NCBI GenBank assembly: GCA_024742815.1
Contig: JANSXX010000006.1
Location: forward strand, 1-64,000
From: HXMU1420-13 sp024742815
GTDB lineage: Bacteria > Bacteroidota > Rhodothermia > Balneolales > Balneolaceae
DNA length: 64,000 bases
Direction of reading: 5' to 3'
Position numbers and translations under genes: made by a program. A model generated the notes under the pieces. The model was not told where the DNA came from. It was given only the letters and a program-made list of their open reading frames with translations, and did no database searches. Below are positions 44,868-53,911 of this stretch, one piece after another. Positions within the stretch are counted from its first letter, which is position 1. Each line of letters begins with the position of its first letter.

Positions 44868-46238
44868 ATGGCAAATAAAGCACATATTCTAGTTACTGAC
44901 GACGAACGGGCAATTCGATCAACGCTAAAAGAAATCCTTGAATTTGAAGGATATACCGTTTCTACAGCAGAAAGTGGTGCCGAAGCGTTAGAGATTATTG
45001 CTAAAGAAACCATCCACTTGATGTTTCTAGATATAAAGATGAAGGGAATGGATGGCCTGGAAACACTAAAAAAGCTCAGAGAAACCGGAAGTGAAATTCC
45101 CGTTGTTATGATATCAGGTCATGGCACTATCGAGATTGCCGTAGAAGCCACAAAATATGGAGCATTCGATTTTCTGGAAAAACCCCCGGATTTAAATCGA
45201 TTACTTCTAGCTACTCGTAACGCTCTTTCTCAGGAATCGCTGAACAGAAAGATCACCAAGATGAAAGAGCGATTGCCCAAATTGCCTCCCATTTTAGGTG
45301 AAAGTGCAGCGATCAATCGAATCAAAAATCTGATAGAAAAGGTAGCCCCAACTAAATCTAGGGTTTTGATAACCGGAGCAAATGGTACCGGAAAGGAATT
45401 AGTGGCACGTTGGATTCATGAATTAAGTCCAAGAGAAGGGGAAAACTTTATTGATGTTAATTGTGCAGCAATTCCACCGGACTTGATCGAAAGTGAATTG
45501 TTTGGGCACGAAAAAGGAGCATTTACCGGCGCACATCAACAAAGAAAAGGAAAGTTTGAATTAGCCGATGGCGGAACCCTATTTCTTGATGAAATCGGTG
45601 ATATGCCGTTGGAAGCACAAGCAAAACTATTACGTGCATTGCAAGAACAGCAAATTACCCGAGTGGGTGGGGTTGAGGTAATAGATGTAGATGTACGCGT
45701 AATTGCGGCAACCAACAAGAATCTGGAAGAAGAAATTGAACAAGGGAAGTTTCGTGAAGATCTCTACCACAGAATTGGAGTAATCCCAATTCAGATACCT
45801 CTATTAGATGAACGAAAGCAGGATATTCCGGCTCTTGCAAAAGCATGGCTAACTAAACTTCAGAACGATGACATCAGCTTCTCAAATATTTCGTTGTCGG
45901 GAGGGGCATTAAACGCCTTACAAGATAGAAGTTGGAGTGGGAATGTTCGTGAACTTCAGAATACTATCGAACGCCTTGCTATACTTTCCAGCGACGGTGA
46001 GATTACCGAAGAGTTGATTCATACTATTCTTAAGCCATCTTCGAACCAAAAAAGTGATTTAACAGAATTGGTACACGCTGAAAATGATTTTCAGTTATTT
46101 AAAGAATCAGCAGAACGCTTATTTTTGGAACAGCAATTAGAAAAACATGACTGGAATATTTCTCAAACGGCAGAAACCATCGGATTGCAACGAAGTCATG
46201 TGTACAATAAAATGAAAAAGTATAACATCGAGCGATAA
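44868..46238 (+). CDS. Sigma-54-dependent response regulator (NtrC family)
   Basis: A 456-aa regulator with receiver domain (about 1-120; acidic Asp11-Asp12, phospho-acceptor Asp55), AAA+ sigma-54 interaction domain (about 150-380; Walker A TGANGTGKELVA, the GAFTGA loop, Walker B TLFLDEIGDM) and a C-terminal Fis-type helix-turn-helix (NISQTAETIGLQRSHVYNKMKKY). The GAFTGA loop is intact, so sigma-54 activation is expected. No histidine kinase is adjacent. It is followed by folD with 2 nt between, so they share a transcript. The 170-nt region before it shows no clear promoter. Confidence 0.94.
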   Translation: MANKAHILVTDDERAIRSTLKEILEFEGYTVSTAESGAEALEIIAKETIHLMFLDIKMKGMDGLETLKKLRETGSEIPVVMISGHGTIEIAVEATKYGAFDFLEKPPDLNRLLLATRNALSQESLNRKITKMKERLPKLPPILGESAAINRIKNLIEKVAPTKSRVLITGANGTGKELVARWIHELSPREGENFIDVNCAAIPPDLIESELFGHEKGAFTGAHQQRKGKFELADGGTLFLDEIGDMPLEAQAKLLRALQEQQITRVGGVEVIDVDVRVIAATNKNLEEEIEQGKFREDLYHRIGVIPIQIPLLDERKQDIPALAKAWLTKLQNDDISFSNISLSGGALNALQDRSWSGNVRELQNTIERLAILSSDGEITEELIHTILKPSSNQKSDLTELVHAENDFQLFKESAERLFLEQQLEKHDWNISQTAETIGLQRSHVYNKMKKYNIER

Positions 46239-46240
46239 TT

Positions 46241-47134
46241 ATGAGCGCAGAAATTATAGACGGTAAAAAAGTAGCGGCTTTAATGCGGGATGGTGTTCGC
46301 AGCGATGTTGAGCAATGGGTTCAGAAAGGAAATCGTGCACCATTTCTTCAAGTGATTTTGGTGGGTGATGATCCTGCTTCGGTAGTTTATACCGGAACCA
46401 AAACCAAAGCGTGTAAAGATGTTGGAATTGAAACCAACACAATGGTTTTACAAGACACCATTTCGGCTCGAGAGCTAAAAGAGGTAATTACAGGTTTTAA
46501 TGAAGACGATTCTGTGGATGGGATTCTTGTGCAAATGCCGCTTCCGTCTCATTTATCGAAATATGATGTAATTGAAAGTATCGACCATCGTAAAGATGTA
46601 GATGGATTTCACCCAATGAATGTTGGACGATTATCGGTAGATCAGCCCTGTTTTAGAAGCTGTACTCCTGCTGGCGTGATGGAATTGTTTAAACATTACA
46701 GCATTCCGGTAAAATCAAAACATGCCGTGGTAGTTGGTGCAAGTAATATAGTTGGTTCACCGATGGCAGTGATGTTATCCAGAGAGAATGCATCGGGTAA
46801 AGCAACAACTACCATCTGCCATAAATACACAAAAGATTTAACGGCCCACACTATCAATGCAGACATTCTAATTGTAGCTGCAGGACAACCTCATCTTATA
46901 AAGCCGGAAATGGTGAAAGAAGGTGTTGTAGTAATTGATGTTGGCATCAATCGAGTTGCAGATGAAAAAAGCGAAAAAGGCTATAAACTAGTTGGTGATG
47001 TTGATTTTGAAGCTGTACGAAAAAAAGCCAGCTGGATAACTCCTGTACCTGGCGGTGTTGGCCCGATGACGGTAGCCATGCTGATGAAGAACACGTTACT
47101 AGCTGCTAAAAAATCTATTTATCCTTCTAATTAG
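46241..47134 (+). CDS. folD: Methylenetetrahydrofolate dehydrogenase/cyclohydrolase
   Basis: A 297-aa bifunctional one-carbon enzyme oxidising 5,10-methylene-THF to the methenyl form and hydrolysing it to 10-formyl-THF. Motifs: VVYTGTKTKACKDVGI (catalytic Lys), DGILVQMPLPSHL, VDGFHPMNVG, CTPAGVMELFKHY, GASNIVGSPMAVML and PVPGGVGPMTVAML. Its end overlaps the convergent DUF2911 gene by 4 nt. Confidence 0.97.
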   Translation: MSAEIIDGKKVAALMRDGVRSDVEQWVQKGNRAPFLQVILVGDDPASVVYTGTKTKACKDVGIETNTMVLQDTISARELKEVITGFNEDDSVDGILVQMPLPSHLSKYDVIESIDHRKDVDGFHPMNVGRLSVDQPCFRSCTPAGVMELFKHYSIPVKSKHAVVVGASNIVGSPMAVMLSRENASGKATTTICHKYTKDLTAHTINADILIVAAGQPHLIKPEMVKEGVVVIDVGINRVADEKSEKGYKLVGDVDFEAVRKKASWITPVPGGVGPMTVAMLMKNTLLAAKKSIYPSN

Positions 47135-48084
47135 TCTAAAGCATTTATTCGCTGTCGCAACACTTGTTTAGATCGCTCGTTGGGATGCAATTCAATAGCT
47201 TTTTCGTACGCTTTAATTGCTGCTTCATTTTCACCGGCAGTTTCAAATATCTCTGCAGCAGAATAATGAGAACGCCATTCGTTTTCCCAAGAAGTAGTTA
47301 ATTCTTCAGCAAGTTGTAATCCTTCTTCAATTCTATTATTGAGAATATAGAGTTTACCAAGTAAGCCTACTGTTTGAATGTTTTTTTCCATTGAATGTGC
47401 TCTCTCAGCCCATTCTAACCCTTTTTCCAAGCGGTAATTATTTTGAACGGTATAAGTACCGCCTTGAAGCCAGCCTTGCCAACTAAAGGCGGGCAGGGTG
47501 GTAAACTGTTTTTCGATGTGAGCAAAAGTTACTTCTCGTGGTATAGTTACTTCAAAGGGTACACTGCGATGTGCCCATTTTAGTGAAATAGCCACGCTGG
47601 TATCCGTGTATTCGCTGAATGAAAATTTCATCCACTCATACTTGCTATCCATTTCTTTTGAGTCTACCGTAACTCTCAAAGCATCTTCATCTTCATTATA
47701 AAAATAACTGCCCCACGCCTCTGAATTGTGAGAAAATATCAGCGTCCATTCATTTTCTCCGGGAATAGTATGGAAACCATACGAGCCTTTTGCTAGCGGT
47801 TGACCATTTATGAGCACATCATCAGAAACAGAAAACACTGTATTTTTATTAGCACCCGTTCGCCAAACTTCACCATAAGGAATAAGACCGTCCCAAATAT
47901 CTCTTCCTTTAATGCCTACCGAACTGTATTCGAGCTTAATTTCAGTAAAACCAATGGTAATACTGCGTTCTTCAAAAGGACTTACCTGAGGTAAACTTAA
48001 CGAAACAGGCAACTGAGCATTGGAAGATTGACTTATAGCAATCAATAAAAACAGACTTAACAATGATAGATGGCGAAGGTTCAT
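47131..48084 (-). CDS. DUF2911 protein with C-terminal TPR
   Basis: A 317-aa exported protein: signal peptide about residues 1-23, then a DUF2911 domain (about 28-180) with family hallmarks YSSVGIKGRDIWDGLIPYGEVWRTGAN (in pieces), GFHTIPGENEWTLIF and WGSYFYNEDEDALRV. The C-terminal third holds helical tetratricopeptide-like repeats (about 215-315), including EAAIKAYEKAIELHPNE. DUF2911 proteins are common in Bacteroidota and of unknown function. The TPR part suggests a protein partner in the periplasm. Confidence 0.85.
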   Translation of the reverse strand: MNLRHLSLLSLFLLIAISQSSNAQLPVSLSLPQVSPFEERSITIGFTEIKLEYSSVGIKGRDIWDGLIPYGEVWRTGANKNTVFSVSDDVLINGQPLAKGSYGFHTIPGENEWTLIFSHNSEAWGSYFYNEDEDALRVTVDSKEMDSKYEWMKFSFSEYTDTSVAISLKWAHRSVPFEVTIPREVTFAHIEKQFTTLPAFSWQGWLQGGTYTVQNNYRLEKGLEWAERAHSMEKNIQTVGLLGKLYILNNRIEEGLQLAEELTTSWENEWRSHYSAAEIFETAGENEAAIKAYEKAIELHPNERSKQVLRQRINALD

Positions 48085-48159
48085 AATATGTGCTTGATGT
48101 TAGAATTACAGATCTGAAATATGAGAAAAACAGGGGGGAAGAAAAATTTTGATTTAGGG

Positions 48160-48177
48160 GTGACATACTGTTGTCAC
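48160..48177. promoter_or_regulatory. Perfect 18-bp operator-like palindrome
   Basis: GTGACA (48160-48165) and TGTCAC (48172-48177) form perfect 6-bp inverted repeats around a 6-nt TACTGT spacer. It lies in the 139-nt gap between the divergent DUF2911 and 48224 genes, 46 nt before the 48224 start. No T run follows, so it reads as a dimeric repressor site rather than a terminator. The regulator is unknown. Confidence 0.45.
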
Positions 48178-48223
48178 TCTTTGGTGTTAGCTTTGAGTAA
48201 ATCAAAAAAACAAAAGGAATAAA

Positions 48224-48565
48224 ATGATGAACTCAGTAACTACTTCAACCAAGCAAGCATTATCAAACAAAAACATTTTTGTAGCACCATTACTTAAGCG
48301 AATAAAGAAAGAAAGTGCACAAGAATACACCGAAATGCAGCAGGCTTTCGATTTATTAAGTTGGGGAAGCTTGCCGGATGAACTAAAAATCGAAATTTAT
48401 AATGATGTCCGTTTTATGGTTCAAGAGCTCAAGGGCATGTTCTCTTCATGCGATCTATACGTACAACGCCGCCGGGAATCAGTACTATTTTGGGTGCAAA
48501 GTTTTCAGGATGGGATTTGTAGTCTTGAAACTGCAATCAAAGCACTAAAGGTAAAAAGTTTATGA
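48224..48565 (+). CDS. Small hypothetical cytoplasmic protein
   Basis: A 113-aa protein without signal or membrane segment, mostly helical. A basic N-terminal part (LLKRIKKESAQEY) is followed by an acidic helix with DLLSWGSLPDELKIEIYNDV and a RRRESVLFWVQSFQDGI segment. I recognise no family. AAAGGA lies 8 nt before the ATG (48224), with a second ATG directly after. It is preceded by a palindrome and overlaps the convergent paralogue gene by 6 nt. Could be a small regulator or an antitoxin-like protein, but nothing in the sequence proves it. Confidence 0.6.
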   Translation: MMNSVTTSTKQALSNKNIFVAPLLKRIKKESAQEYTEMQQAFDLLSWGSLPDELKIEIYNDVRFMVQELKGMFSSCDLYVQRRRESVLFWVQSFQDGICSLETAIKALKVKSL

Positions 48566-49321
48566 TTCTTGTTGCCGATTTGTAGAAGAGGAGAGTGTTT
48601 CGTTTTCTAAGTAAGCATTCTCCTCAATTTCTATTTTTGGTTGTTCTTTCGAAGTCAATTTTTGCGAAATCGCTTTTATGGTTTGTTTCATTGTTCTTTT
48701 TTGTTTCTCAAAGAAGGGTTTTAGAAACACTCTACTAGCTAAAATGCCTAAACCACCAGCAATAGATGCAGATATAATTGCAAATACAAATGGAATAGTA
48801 CTTCCATCAAACGAAATTGCTGTTATAGTAAATGGGAAAATAAAACCAAAGAATTGTGCTATAAACTTAATTCCCTGCCAACTGTACACGTATTGAATGG
48901 TAGTTTTTCCGTTTTTTGCAGTTAATGAAATATGACGATAGCCAATGTCTTTTAATCGTTGTTCCCATTCAAAAGTATCCCGATGGCGAGAGTCTTTCCC
49001 AATTCCTCCAATCACTTTTCTGATTTCCCGAATTATCTCATCCCAATTCTCTTCATTTACCTCACCTTCAACAACCGCTACATCCTGAACTTTTGATGTC
49101 CCTGAAAACCAGTTAAAAGTAGTATCAAAAGCATCAGATTCTCTTTTCAAAATAGCCTGATTAAGTGAGTCTGCATCAATACCTACTTCTTTTGCTAGCA
49201 CTTCTAACTCACTCCGAGTTAAACCCTCTTTATCTCCGTAAAGATCTTTTTGCGTTTGAATTTCAGATGCTTTTTTAAGGATCTGCTGAATTTCTTTTTT
49301 ATCAAATAATGGCTCAGGCAT
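48560..49321 (-). CDS. Two-helix membrane protein with N-terminal helical module, paralogue 1
   Basis: A 253-aa protein. The N-terminal module (about residues 6-60) follows the pattern seen in many uncharacterised proteins: KKEIQQILKKASEIQ, LTRSELEVLAKEVGIDADSLNQAI. It is followed by a soluble middle region starting DTTFNWFSGT (about 67-150), two adjacent membrane helices (about 155-200) and a basic helix (KQKRTMKQTIKAISQKL). The downstream-coded paralogue has the same architecture and exactly the same length. No enzyme motif seen. Unknown function; perhaps a membrane-bound sensor or adaptor. Confidence 0.68.
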   Translation of the reverse strand: MPEPLFDKKEIQQILKKASEIQTQKDLYGDKEGLTRSELEVLAKEVGIDADSLNQAILKRESDAFDTTFNWFSGTSKVQDVAVVEGEVNEENWDEIIREIRKVIGGIGKDSRHRDTFEWEQRLKDIGYRHISLTAKNGKTTIQYVYSWQGIKFIAQFFGFIFPFTITAISFDGSTIPFVFAIISASIAGGLGILASRVFLKPFFEKQKRTMKQTIKAISQKLTSKEQPKIEIEENAYLENETLSSSTNRQQES

Positions 49322-49357
49322 GGAATTATGAGAGTGAATATGAAAGGTTGATGCAGG

Positions 49358-50119
49358 TCAATTTTTAACTTTCTTTATGGATAGATTTTCTGAATTATGT
49401 TCAGTAGAAAGTTCCTCATCGATAGTAATAGTATTAGGATTTTTTTTTGAAAAAGCGCTAGTTATTGCTCTACTAATTTTTTTCATCCTGCTTTTTTGTT
49501 TTCTGTAAAAGTTGTTCAATCCAATCATACATAAACTGTAACCACCTAATGCACCAAGAGGAGAAAGCATTATGAATGTTGATTTAGCTAAACCAAAACT
49601 TTTACCTAATACTATAAATGCTATGGAGCCAAAAAAAGCGGCAAGTCCAAGGCCAAGGTAACGTACTTCGTTCCAACTCACACGATGAGTAATTTTGGTT
49701 TCATTGGATGAAGGGTGAAAAGTAATGCGCTGCAAATCTATAAATTCCGACTCATTTATTTCCCAATCGACGGCAGTTCCTACTTGTTCTAAACGCCCCT
49801 TTCGACCTATAATAGCATTCAATTCGGCTAATTTTTCTTCGAGTTCTCCTTTCGAAATCGATCGATTAATAAAAGCAGTAGTTTGAATTACTCCTGTACC
49901 TGTCAGCCAATTGAAAGTACTCCCTAAATCAGGCGTTTCTTGGATTTGCAGAGCTTGATTAAGAACAGATTTAGAGATACCGATTTCTGAAGCAATTTCA
50001 GCAAGCTCATCAACGGTTAAATTATCTTTCTGATTATCGATTTCTAAACTGCTTTGGAGTTTTTGAGCTTTAGAAAGAATCTCTTTTATCTCGGATTTAT
50101 TGAATGTTTTATTTGCCAT
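49358..50119 (-). CDS. Two-helix membrane protein with N-terminal helical module, paralogue 2
   Basis: A 253-aa paralogue of the gene 36 nt further along the same strand. Matching blocks: KSEIKEILSKAQKLQ; LTVDELAEIASEIGISKSVLNQAL; a STFNWLTGT middle segment (FNW conserved); paired membrane helices about 155-200; and FYRKQKSRMKKISRAITSAF at the membrane-proximal end. The module of the pattern L...EL.E(I/L)A.E(V/I)GI is shared with many Bacteroidota hypotheticals. The pair is expressed in tandem, paralogue 2 first, divergent from guaB. Function unknown. Confidence 0.68.
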   Translation of the reverse strand: MANKTFNKSEIKEILSKAQKLQSSLEIDNQKDNLTVDELAEIASEIGISKSVLNQALQIQETPDLGSTFNWLTGTGVIQTTAFINRSISKGELEEKLAELNAIIGRKGRLEQVGTAVDWEINESEFIDLQRITFHPSSNETKITHRVSWNEVRYLGLGLAAFFGSIAFIVLGKSFGLAKSTFIMLSPLGALGGYSLCMIGLNNFYRKQKSRMKKISRAITSAFSKKNPNTITIDEELSTEHNSENLSIKKVKN

Positions 50120-50194
50120 AAAGATTGATTTGAAAACCTATTACGAAGAATTAAAAAAATAGTTCAAAACATTAAACTTGCAATCAATAATGTG

Positions 50195-50202
50195 TATCTT
50201 TG
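50195..50202 (+). promoter_or_regulatory. Candidate Bacteroidota-type -7 promoter element for guaB
   Basis: TATCTTTG fits the TAnnTTTG consensus of Bacteroidota. A TTG lies about 15 nt upstream (50178-50180), which is closer than the usual spacing for the -33 element. The predicted transcription start would be about 50209, some 24 nt before the guaB ATG, and would exclude the upstream TTG start at 50200. Confidence 0.4.
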
Positions 50203-50232
50203 AAAAACCGCAAGCAAAACTTCTCCAATTTA

Positions 50233-51714
50233 ATGCAAAAGACGAGCGATTCACCCTTCGATAGAATTTCAAGACAAGGGCTCACCTACGACGACGTTCT
50301 ACTTGTTCCAAACTACTCGAATGTGCTACCACGTGATGTGGATTTAAGTGTAAAACTGACGCCAAGTTTAACGTTAAATATCCCAATTTTGAGTGCTGCA
50401 ATGGATACTGTTTCTGAGTATCGGTTAGCGATTGCACTTGCTCGCGAAGGGGGTATTGCTATGCTTCATAAAAATATGTCGATCGAAGATCAGGCAGAAC
50501 AAGTTCGGCTCGTTAAAAGAAGCGAAAGCGGGATGATTGTGGATCCCGTTACACTTGGTTCGGATGCTACAGTACTTGATGCAAGAAATCTAATGAGAAA
50601 GCATAAAATCGGTGGTATTCCAATCGTAAATGCAACCGGAGAGCTGATTGGAATTGTGACTAATCGTGATTTACGTTTCGAATCGGAACTGAATCGCAAA
50701 CTCGGTGATATCATGACCAAAGAAAATCTGATCACCGGGAAAGAGGGGACCAATCTCAAGCAGGCTGAAGAAATTCTACAAACTTATAAAGTAGAGAAGC
50801 TCCCAATTGTAGATGAGCATAATAAGCTGGTAGGTTTAATCACCTTCAAAGACATTGAGAAGAAAATGAACTTCCCTAATGCTTGCAAAGATGAACTCGG
50901 GCGCTTACGAGTTGGTGCAGCAGTGGGTGTAACCGGTGATACCATGGATCGAGTGGAAGCTTTAGTGTTTGCAGGTGTAGATGTAATTACGGTAGATACT
51001 GCTCACGGCCATTCTCAAGGCGTATTGAACACCGTTTCCGCTATTAAAGAAAAATATCCTGATTTAAATGTTATTGGTGGAAATATTGCAACAAAAGCAG
51101 CAGCCGAAGCCTTAGCTGATGCCGGCGCCGATGTTGTAAAAGTAGGTGTTGGACCGGGTTCTATTTGTACAACACGTGTGGTTACCGGTATTGGGGTGCC
51201 ACAATTATCTGCAATTATGGAAGTTTCTCAGTTTTGTACCGAGCGAGGAATCGGTTTAGTTGCTGATGGAGGAATTAAACAAACCGGAGATATTCCAAAA
51301 GCAATTGCCGGTGGCGCCGATGTAGTAATGATGGGATCGATGTTTGCCGGTGTTGATGAGAGTCCGGGCGAGACTATTATTTACGAATCCAGAAAATATA
51401 AGTCGTATCGTGGCATGGGAAGCATCGGAGCTATGAAAAAAGGTTCTAAAGATCGCTACTTCCAGGATGTAGAGGATGATTTGAAAAAATTGGTTCCAGA
51501 AGGAATTGAAGGGCGGGTTCCATTTAAAGGTTTCTTAAGTGAAGTTGTGCATCAAATGAATGGTGGATTGCGAGCAGCAATGGGTTACTGTGGAGCGGCT
51601 TCTATTCAAGAACTAAAAACCGCTGAGTTTGTTCAGATTTCGGCAGCATCCTATCGCGAAAGTCATCCTCATACGGTTCAAATCACAAAAGAAGCCCCCA
51701 ATTATTCGGTTTAA
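50233..51714 (+). CDS. guaB: IMP dehydrogenase
   Basis: Oxidises IMP to XMP with NAD, the committed step to GMP. 493 aa, standard length. TIM-barrel domain begins with LTYDDVLLVPNYSNVLPRDV; two CBS domains (about 95-215), which in other species bind ATP/GTP, interrupt it. The catalytic cysteine is in VGPGSICTTRVVTGIGVPQ, and the flap and C-terminal GYCGAASIQELK are present. I chose ATG 50233; the TTG at 50200 overlaps the promoter element. Followed by a glycosyltransferase gene 16 nt later. Confidence 0.97.
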   Translation: MQKTSDSPFDRISRQGLTYDDVLLVPNYSNVLPRDVDLSVKLTPSLTLNIPILSAAMDTVSEYRLAIALAREGGIAMLHKNMSIEDQAEQVRLVKRSESGMIVDPVTLGSDATVLDARNLMRKHKIGGIPIVNATGELIGIVTNRDLRFESELNRKLGDIMTKENLITGKEGTNLKQAEEILQTYKVEKLPIVDEHNKLVGLITFKDIEKKMNFPNACKDELGRLRVGAAVGVTGDTMDRVEALVFAGVDVITVDTAHGHSQGVLNTVSAIKEKYPDLNVIGGNIATKAAAEALADAGADVVKVGVGPGSICTTRVVTGIGVPQLSAIMEVSQFCTERGIGLVADGGIKQTGDIPKAIAGGADVVMMGSMFAGVDESPGETIIYESRKYKSYRGMGSIGAMKKGSKDRYFQDVEDDLKKLVPEGIEGRVPFKGFLSEVVHQMNGGLRAAMGYCGAASIQELKTAEFVQISAASYRESHPHTVQITKEAPNYSV

Positions 51715-51730
51715 TGTGTACGTTTAGCGT

Positions 51731-53014
51731 ATGAGAAACGTACTTTTTATTGTTTATTATTTCCCGCCGATGGGAGGGAGTGGGGTTCAGCGTCCGCTTA
51801 AATTTGCTAAATATTTACGTGAATTTGGCTGGAATCCAATCATTCTTTGCCCGGAGCCGGGTATTTATCATACTTTTGATGAATCGCTGAACAAAGAGCT
51901 TGAAGCTTTAGATTTAGAAGTGCATCGCATTGATACAGGCGGGCTTTTTCAAAAAGCGGCGGTTGGTAGAGCGGAACAACAAGTAACGATTTCGGATAAA
52001 TGGGCTAAAGTGTTACGCCGCATTTCCAGGCTTTTCTATTATCCTGATAACAAAATTGGGTGGACGAAAGCTGCTTATGATCAAGCTCTAACATTGATTT
52101 CTGATAAGAAAATAGATGCAATTTTTAGTACAGCACCTCCATTTAGCAATCACTTGCTCGCATCAAAGATAAAAGAAGAAACAGGGCTACCACTGGTTGT
52201 AGATTACAGAGATTCTTGGACGAACAATCATTTTCAGACGGAATTGTGGAATTGGCAAAAAACCATTCTTAAAAATCAGGAAAGAAATGTCATTGCAACG
52301 GCTGACCGCGTGGTTTGTCTAGACGCTTTTATGCGCAGCGAATTCATTGCCAACTACCCGCATATCTCAGAAAGATTGGAAGTGCTACCGCATGGATTTG
52401 ATCCGGAGGATTTCTCGTATTCTGAAGTTGAATCCCAACTCAGATACAAAGAAGGGGCTTTAAACTTTTTATACAGCGGTTTGTTTTATGAGCAAAATCA
52501 GCCCGATACTTTTCTAGAGGGAATACTGGCACTGATCAAAAAACGGCCGGAGATCAGCGATAAAATCAAGCTACATTTTCAAGGAGGGCTTGACGAGAGG
52601 ATCAAGAAAAAGATAACAAAGCTACATTTGAATCATTTAGTTGAAGATTATGGATATGTTTCGCATCAACAAGCAGTAGCAAATCTTAAAAAAGCTGATG
52701 TACTGTGGATGATTTCCAATTTTGATAAAGAACTGAAACAAATTAAATCGGGGAAACTATTTGAATATCTTGGATCAACAAAGCCAATTTTAGGGCTTGT
52801 TCATCCATCAGTTGCAGAAGAGCTATTACATAAATACGAAGCAGGTTTTACTGCGGCTCCTGATAATGTAGAAACTATTACACATTCACTTGAAACTATT
52901 TATAACCTTTGGGAGTCTGATTCTTTGCCAAAGCCAAATCTGAAATTGGTCGAAAGTTTTAACCGAAAGTTACTGACCAAAAAGTTGGCTGAAATTTTTA
53001 ATGTAATTTCCTGA
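51731..53014 (+). CDS. Glycosyltransferase, GT-B fold (GT4-like)
   Basis: A 427-aa cytoplasmic or membrane-associated glycosyltransferase with two Rossmann domains. The N-terminal half begins VLFIVYYFPPMGGSGVQRPLKFAKYL, a hallmark of GT4-like donors; the C-terminal half includes FLYSGLFYEQNQPD and, near the sugar-nucleotide site, SGKLFEYLGSTKPILGL, where the usual E-x7-E is only partly visible. Substrate unknown; polysaccharide or lipid glycosylation are the usual roles. It is transcribed with guaB upstream and precedes the M23 peptidase gene by 30 nt. Confidence 0.88.
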   Translation: MRNVLFIVYYFPPMGGSGVQRPLKFAKYLREFGWNPIILCPEPGIYHTFDESLNKELEALDLEVHRIDTGGLFQKAAVGRAEQQVTISDKWAKVLRRISRLFYYPDNKIGWTKAAYDQALTLISDKKIDAIFSTAPPFSNHLLASKIKEETGLPLVVDYRDSWTNNHFQTELWNWQKTILKNQERNVIATADRVVCLDAFMRSEFIANYPHISERLEVLPHGFDPEDFSYSEVESQLRYKEGALNFLYSGLFYEQNQPDTFLEGILALIKKRPEISDKIKLHFQGGLDERIKKKITKLHLNHLVEDYGYVSHQQAVANLKKADVLWMISNFDKELKQIKSGKLFEYLGSTKPILGLVHPSVAEELLHKYEAGFTAAPDNVETITHSLETIYNLWESDSLPKPNLKLVESFNRKLLTKKLAEIFNVIS

Positions 53015-53044
53015 GTATTGTTACATCTTTGTTAGCAAGCTAAT

Positions 53045-53905
53045 ATGATGATAAAATTTCTTAGAAAACTTTATGAGCAACGCCTGAAAGACATCACAGT
53101 TATTTTACTGGATGACTCTAAACCTGGTGAAGACAATTCGTTTGAAATTCGGCCTAATCGTTTATTCAGCTTATTTGTGATTTCGTGCATATTACTTTCA
53201 ATTATTGTAGTAGGCTTGTTTATGATTACTCCGCTTGGGTCGTTGCTATACACGAAAGAAGATGCGCAAATGCGTGCGGATATTGAAGCCATCACCGATC
53301 GGGTGTTATCGCTACAGGATTCGTTATTGGTTAGGGATCAGCAGTTGGCTGAAATGAAAAATATTATACGATTGAGTTTAGATACAACGCTTACCACCGA
53401 CCAACGATTTAGAGAAGTTTTTAACAGTGGTAATGCATACGCTGCATTTCCCGAATATGCCGATGCACAGATAAACACTGCAAGTAGGGTTAATCCGTCA
53501 GGAATAATTTTCTCGAATACTTTAAGCGGGATAAGCGATTTTCCATCCAATTATCCTGTAGACGGAACATTTACACGAGGGTACGATCCCGATACCTTTC
53601 ATTTTGGGATAGATATTGCAACGGCAGAAAATGCTCCAATTACAAGTATTGCGGATGGCACGGTGGTTAGTGCCAGCTGGACGATCAATGATGGCTATGT
53701 ATTAACCATTCAACATGCGGCAGGAATTATAAGCGTATATAAGCATTGTTCATCCATCGCAAAAAAAAGTGGCGATGTAGTATTAAAAGGTGATATTGTG
53801 GGAACTACTGGAAATGTAGGAACAAGCAGTACAGGGCCGCATCTACATCTGGAAATTTGGAAAGATGGTATCCCTCAGGATCCCGCATTATATTTAATTC
53901 AGTAA
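53045..53905 (+). CDS. M23-family peptidoglycan endopeptidase, membrane anchored
   Basis: A 286-aa zinc peptidase with one N-terminal membrane helix (about residues 40-63) and a short coiled coil (about 75-110). The C-terminal LytM/M23 domain has complete zinc-binding motifs: HFGIDIAT (HxxxD) and GPHLHLEIW (HxH). It is therefore probably active, and faces the periplasm. The bactofilin gene begins 6 nt later, and M23-bactofilin pairs control cell shape in other bacteria (Helicobacter CcmA/Csd1, for instance). Two adjacent ATGs (53045 and 53048) are possible starts. Confidence 0.93.
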   Translation: MMIKFLRKLYEQRLKDITVILLDDSKPGEDNSFEIRPNRLFSLFVISCILLSIIVVGLFMITPLGSLLYTKEDAQMRADIEAITDRVLSLQDSLLVRDQQLAEMKNIIRLSLDTTLTTDQRFREVFNSGNAYAAFPEYADAQINTASRVNPSGIIFSNTLSGISDFPSNYPVDGTFTRGYDPDTFHFGIDIATAENAPITSIADGTVVSASWTINDGYVLTIQHAAGIISVYKHCSSIAKKSGDVVLKGDIVGTTGNVGTSSTGPHLHLEIWKDGIPQDPALYLIQ

Positions 53906-53911
53906 AAATTT

